Source: a virus. Taken from it: DNA of 64,000 nt. A model generated the notes under the pieces. It saw only the letters and a list, made by a program, of their open reading frames with translations, searched no databases and was not told the DNA's origin. How positions within the stretch are numbered: position 1 is the first letter of the stretch; each line of letters starts with the position of its first letter. The stretch spans positions 1 to 64,000 of IMG/VR virus record IMGVR_UViG_3300047564_003078; one strand, 5' to 3'. The position numbers and the translations under genes are program-made. Below, one piece after another: positions 62,748 to 64,000 of this stretch.

Positions 62748-63455
62748 GTGCAGATTCATATATTAGATACACCTCGTTGTAGACCCAATCGTGCAGTGGA
62801 GCCTGTGCTGGTTCGTGTACCGGAATTGTTCAATACGGTGGACACTGGTGTGTTGGATCGGTTGGGTATAGTTTATCGTACACAAGAGATACCCAGCAGT
62901 GTATTTTGGTATCGCAGTTATCAGCCTCCGTTGGGTCCGGCTCAGCGTTGGTCTGTGAGTTTTCTATCAGAACCTTGGCAGGCGTTGATGCCTGTGTTGT
63001 ATCATGCGGGCTTTGATGCGGGTTACAGTTCACCTTGGCCCACAGTGGGCTGGCGTAAACCCAATCGCGATATCGCCACTGTGGGCAGCATATACCTAAC
63101 TGACGTTGAAGGATTCTCGGGCAGTCTATGGGGACAATTGGCTGCTGGCACGCCTGTGGAGCCAGTGCAAGCATCAGTGAGATCCAGTTTGAGGGATTGG
63201 GGATTTGAATTGTATCTTGCTGGCGATCCTCCTGAAGACAGCGTGGGTTGTGCAGAATGGTTGTTGAACTCGGATACACAGATCTGTGCGGATATAATAG
63301 ATCAAAGACGTGATCGTGCTAGACTGTTGATACAGGCGGCGTTGACGGATCTGTTCCAGGATCCTGTGCCGATTTGGGCTGGCCATCTACGGCAGTTGCA
63401 GCAGGAGATTCGTTGTCATGCACAATCGTGGGGATTCTCGGTGCCAAAGGTTTGA
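62748..63455 (+). CDS. Late protein, unknown
   Basis: 235 aa, GTG start supported by the late box. Trp/Pro-rich (VFWYRSYQPPLGPAQRW, YSSPWPTVGWRKP). No motif recognised; it follows the GT10-like gene and may be a glycan enzyme or partner. Its 3' end overlaps the leftward 63319 gene by 137 bp. Confidence 0.55.
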   Translation: MQIHILDTPRCRPNRAVEPVLVRVPELFNTVDTGVLDRLGIVYRTQEIPSSVFWYRSYQPPLGPAQRWSVSFLSEPWQALMPVLYHAGFDAGYSSPWPTVGWRKPNRDIATVGSIYLTDVEGFSGSLWGQLAAGTPVEPVQASVRSSLRDWGFELYLAGDPPEDSVGCAEWLLNSDTQICADIIDQRRDRARLLIQAALTDLFQDPVPIWAGHLRQLQQEIRCHAQSWGFSVPKV

Positions 63456-63732
63456 ACTCTGGGCCACGCACACGATTGATTAGATCATACAATTCCTGTC
63501 GCAGCGGCACACCTAGGTTGTCTAGATGATAGGCAGCTTCCAGTAGAGCTGCCATTATTTCCGGTGCTGCGGTGATAAGGTGTAGATTGGCTTCGCGTTG
63601 TTCAAATGGTATTGCACCCGACTTAGGCACAGTAGCAATCAAACGATCTGTTTGATCCACCACTTGCCCTCTTCCCCGATTCATGATTCTCCACGGAGGT
63701 TGTGTGAAGCGTAATTTCTTTACGAATAACAT
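63319..63732 (-). CDS. Phage protein of ANxHLIxAAPE type
   Basis: 137 aa. EQREANLHLITAAPEIMAAL has the ANARLIAAAPELL pattern of many phage early/ead-like proteins of unknown role. The C-terminal 40 residues are Pro/Thr-rich and lie over the opposite gene. Late box 5 nt before ATG 63732. Confidence 0.65.
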   Translation of the reverse strand: MLFVKKLRFTQPPWRIMNRGRGQVVDQTDRLIATVPKSGAIPFEQREANLHLITAAPEIMAALLEAAYHLDNLGVPLRQELYDLINRVRGPEFKPLAPRIPTIVHDNESPAATAVDGQPKSAQDPGTDPSTPPVSTV

Positions 63733-63737
63733 GTGAA

Positions 63738-63754
63738 TATTTAACCAATAAATA
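63738..63754. promoter_or_regulatory. Divergent late boxes
   Basis: Leftward GTTAAATA (63738-63745) for 63732, and rightward AATAAATA (63747-63754) for 63782, 1 nt apart. Confidence 0.7.
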
Positions 63755-63781
63755 TCTATACGTAATCAAAGGAGAACTCCC

Positions 63782-63961
63782 ATGAGCAGTCTAAGCAAAA
63801 TCACACTAGATCTAGAACTCGGTCAAACTATCCTAGTAGGAAAGAACAACGAGCCAGCCACTATTACCAAGATTGAGTATTTTGAAAAGTCTGGCGAGGT
63901 AAGTTTGAATACCACTAGAGGTCCAAGAAAGGCTTTGACCTTTCGTATCCCTGCGGAATAA
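63782..63961 (+). CDS. 59-residue conserved late protein
   Basis: MSSLSKITLDLELGQTILVG..., with TKIEYFEKSGEVSLNTTRG and KALTFRIPAE. SD AAAGGAGA. A small beta-barrel-like protein widespread in marine T4-like phages; unknown role. Nothing further is visible between its stop and the window end. Confidence 0.8.
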   Translation: MSSLSKITLDLELGQTILVGKNNEPATITKIEYFEKSGEVSLNTTRGPRKALTFRIPAE

Positions 63962-64000
63962 TTTTATAACAAACTGCATATCAGATAGTTGCATACGATA

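Overview
The window is part of the genome of a T4-superfamily myovirus infecting a Gram-negative host. Virion and replication genes are the T4 set in the form familiar from marine (cyanophage/pelagiphage-type) relatives: neck gp13, gp14 and gp15, sheath gp18, tube gp19, head-completion nuclease gp4, terminase gp16 and gp17, SSB gp32, UvsX, a UvsY-like protein, UvsW, primase gp61 and helicase gp41. TAAATA boxes like T4 late promoters recur throughout. There is no integrase, photosynthesis gene or rRNA. The host cannot be named; CMP-KDO synthesis genes fit a Gram-negative host with LPS. Major capsid, portal, DNA polymerase, clamp and the late sigma factor lie outside the window.

Layout. 0-5 kb: a glycosyltransferase and a 1,498-residue tandem-repeat protein. 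5-9.5 kb: NUDIX, gp15, a GIY-YIG homing endonuclease and gp14 leftward, then gp13 rightward. 10-22.4 kb: tail, head-completion and packaging genes. 22.4-25.5 kb: gp32, uvsX and uvsY-like recombination genes. 25.5-42 kb: a large surface-glycan block (GT-A and GT-B-like transferases, two FkbM methyltransferases, a cytidylyltransferase-cupin fusion, SDR epimerase, UDP-sugar dehydrogenase, KdsA, KdsB), interrupted by uvsW. 42-49 kb: a 189-residue DnaE-like mini-protein, primase, MTA/SAH-nucleosidase-like protein, NodU-family carbamoyltransferase and gp41. 48.9-50.8 kb: a lipoprotein with a CHAP-like domain and an SGNH-like hydrolase, leftward. 51.2-59.3 kb: a visibly more GC-rich early region, entirely leftward, of small genes, an AAA+ ATPase and three tRNAs. 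59.3-60.3 kb: about 1 kb of non-coding DNA packed with palindromes and repeats. 60.3-64 kb: a T5orf172-type nuclease, more sugar-type genes and small late genes.

Regulation can be read from the sequence. Sixteen leftward early promoters, nearly all TTGACA / 17 nt / TATATT, each carry a recurring GTAGGCAACAC-type leader and drive one gene or a short operon. At least twelve other genes have a TAAATA-type late box only 4-5 nt before the start codon, which predicts leaderless late mRNAs. A few genes (kinase, gp32, primase, gp41) have single sigma70-type promoters; in gp32 a late box sits inside the sigma70 spacer.

Most unusual points: the ten-fold repeat protein; the promoter/leader family; the origin-like region with five GGTTTAA palindromes behind a promoter that has no ORF; oppositely oriented 18-bp repeats bordering the early block; systematic leaderless late initiation; the miniature DnaE; and a possible -1 frameshift at an A10 run joining two glycan genes.
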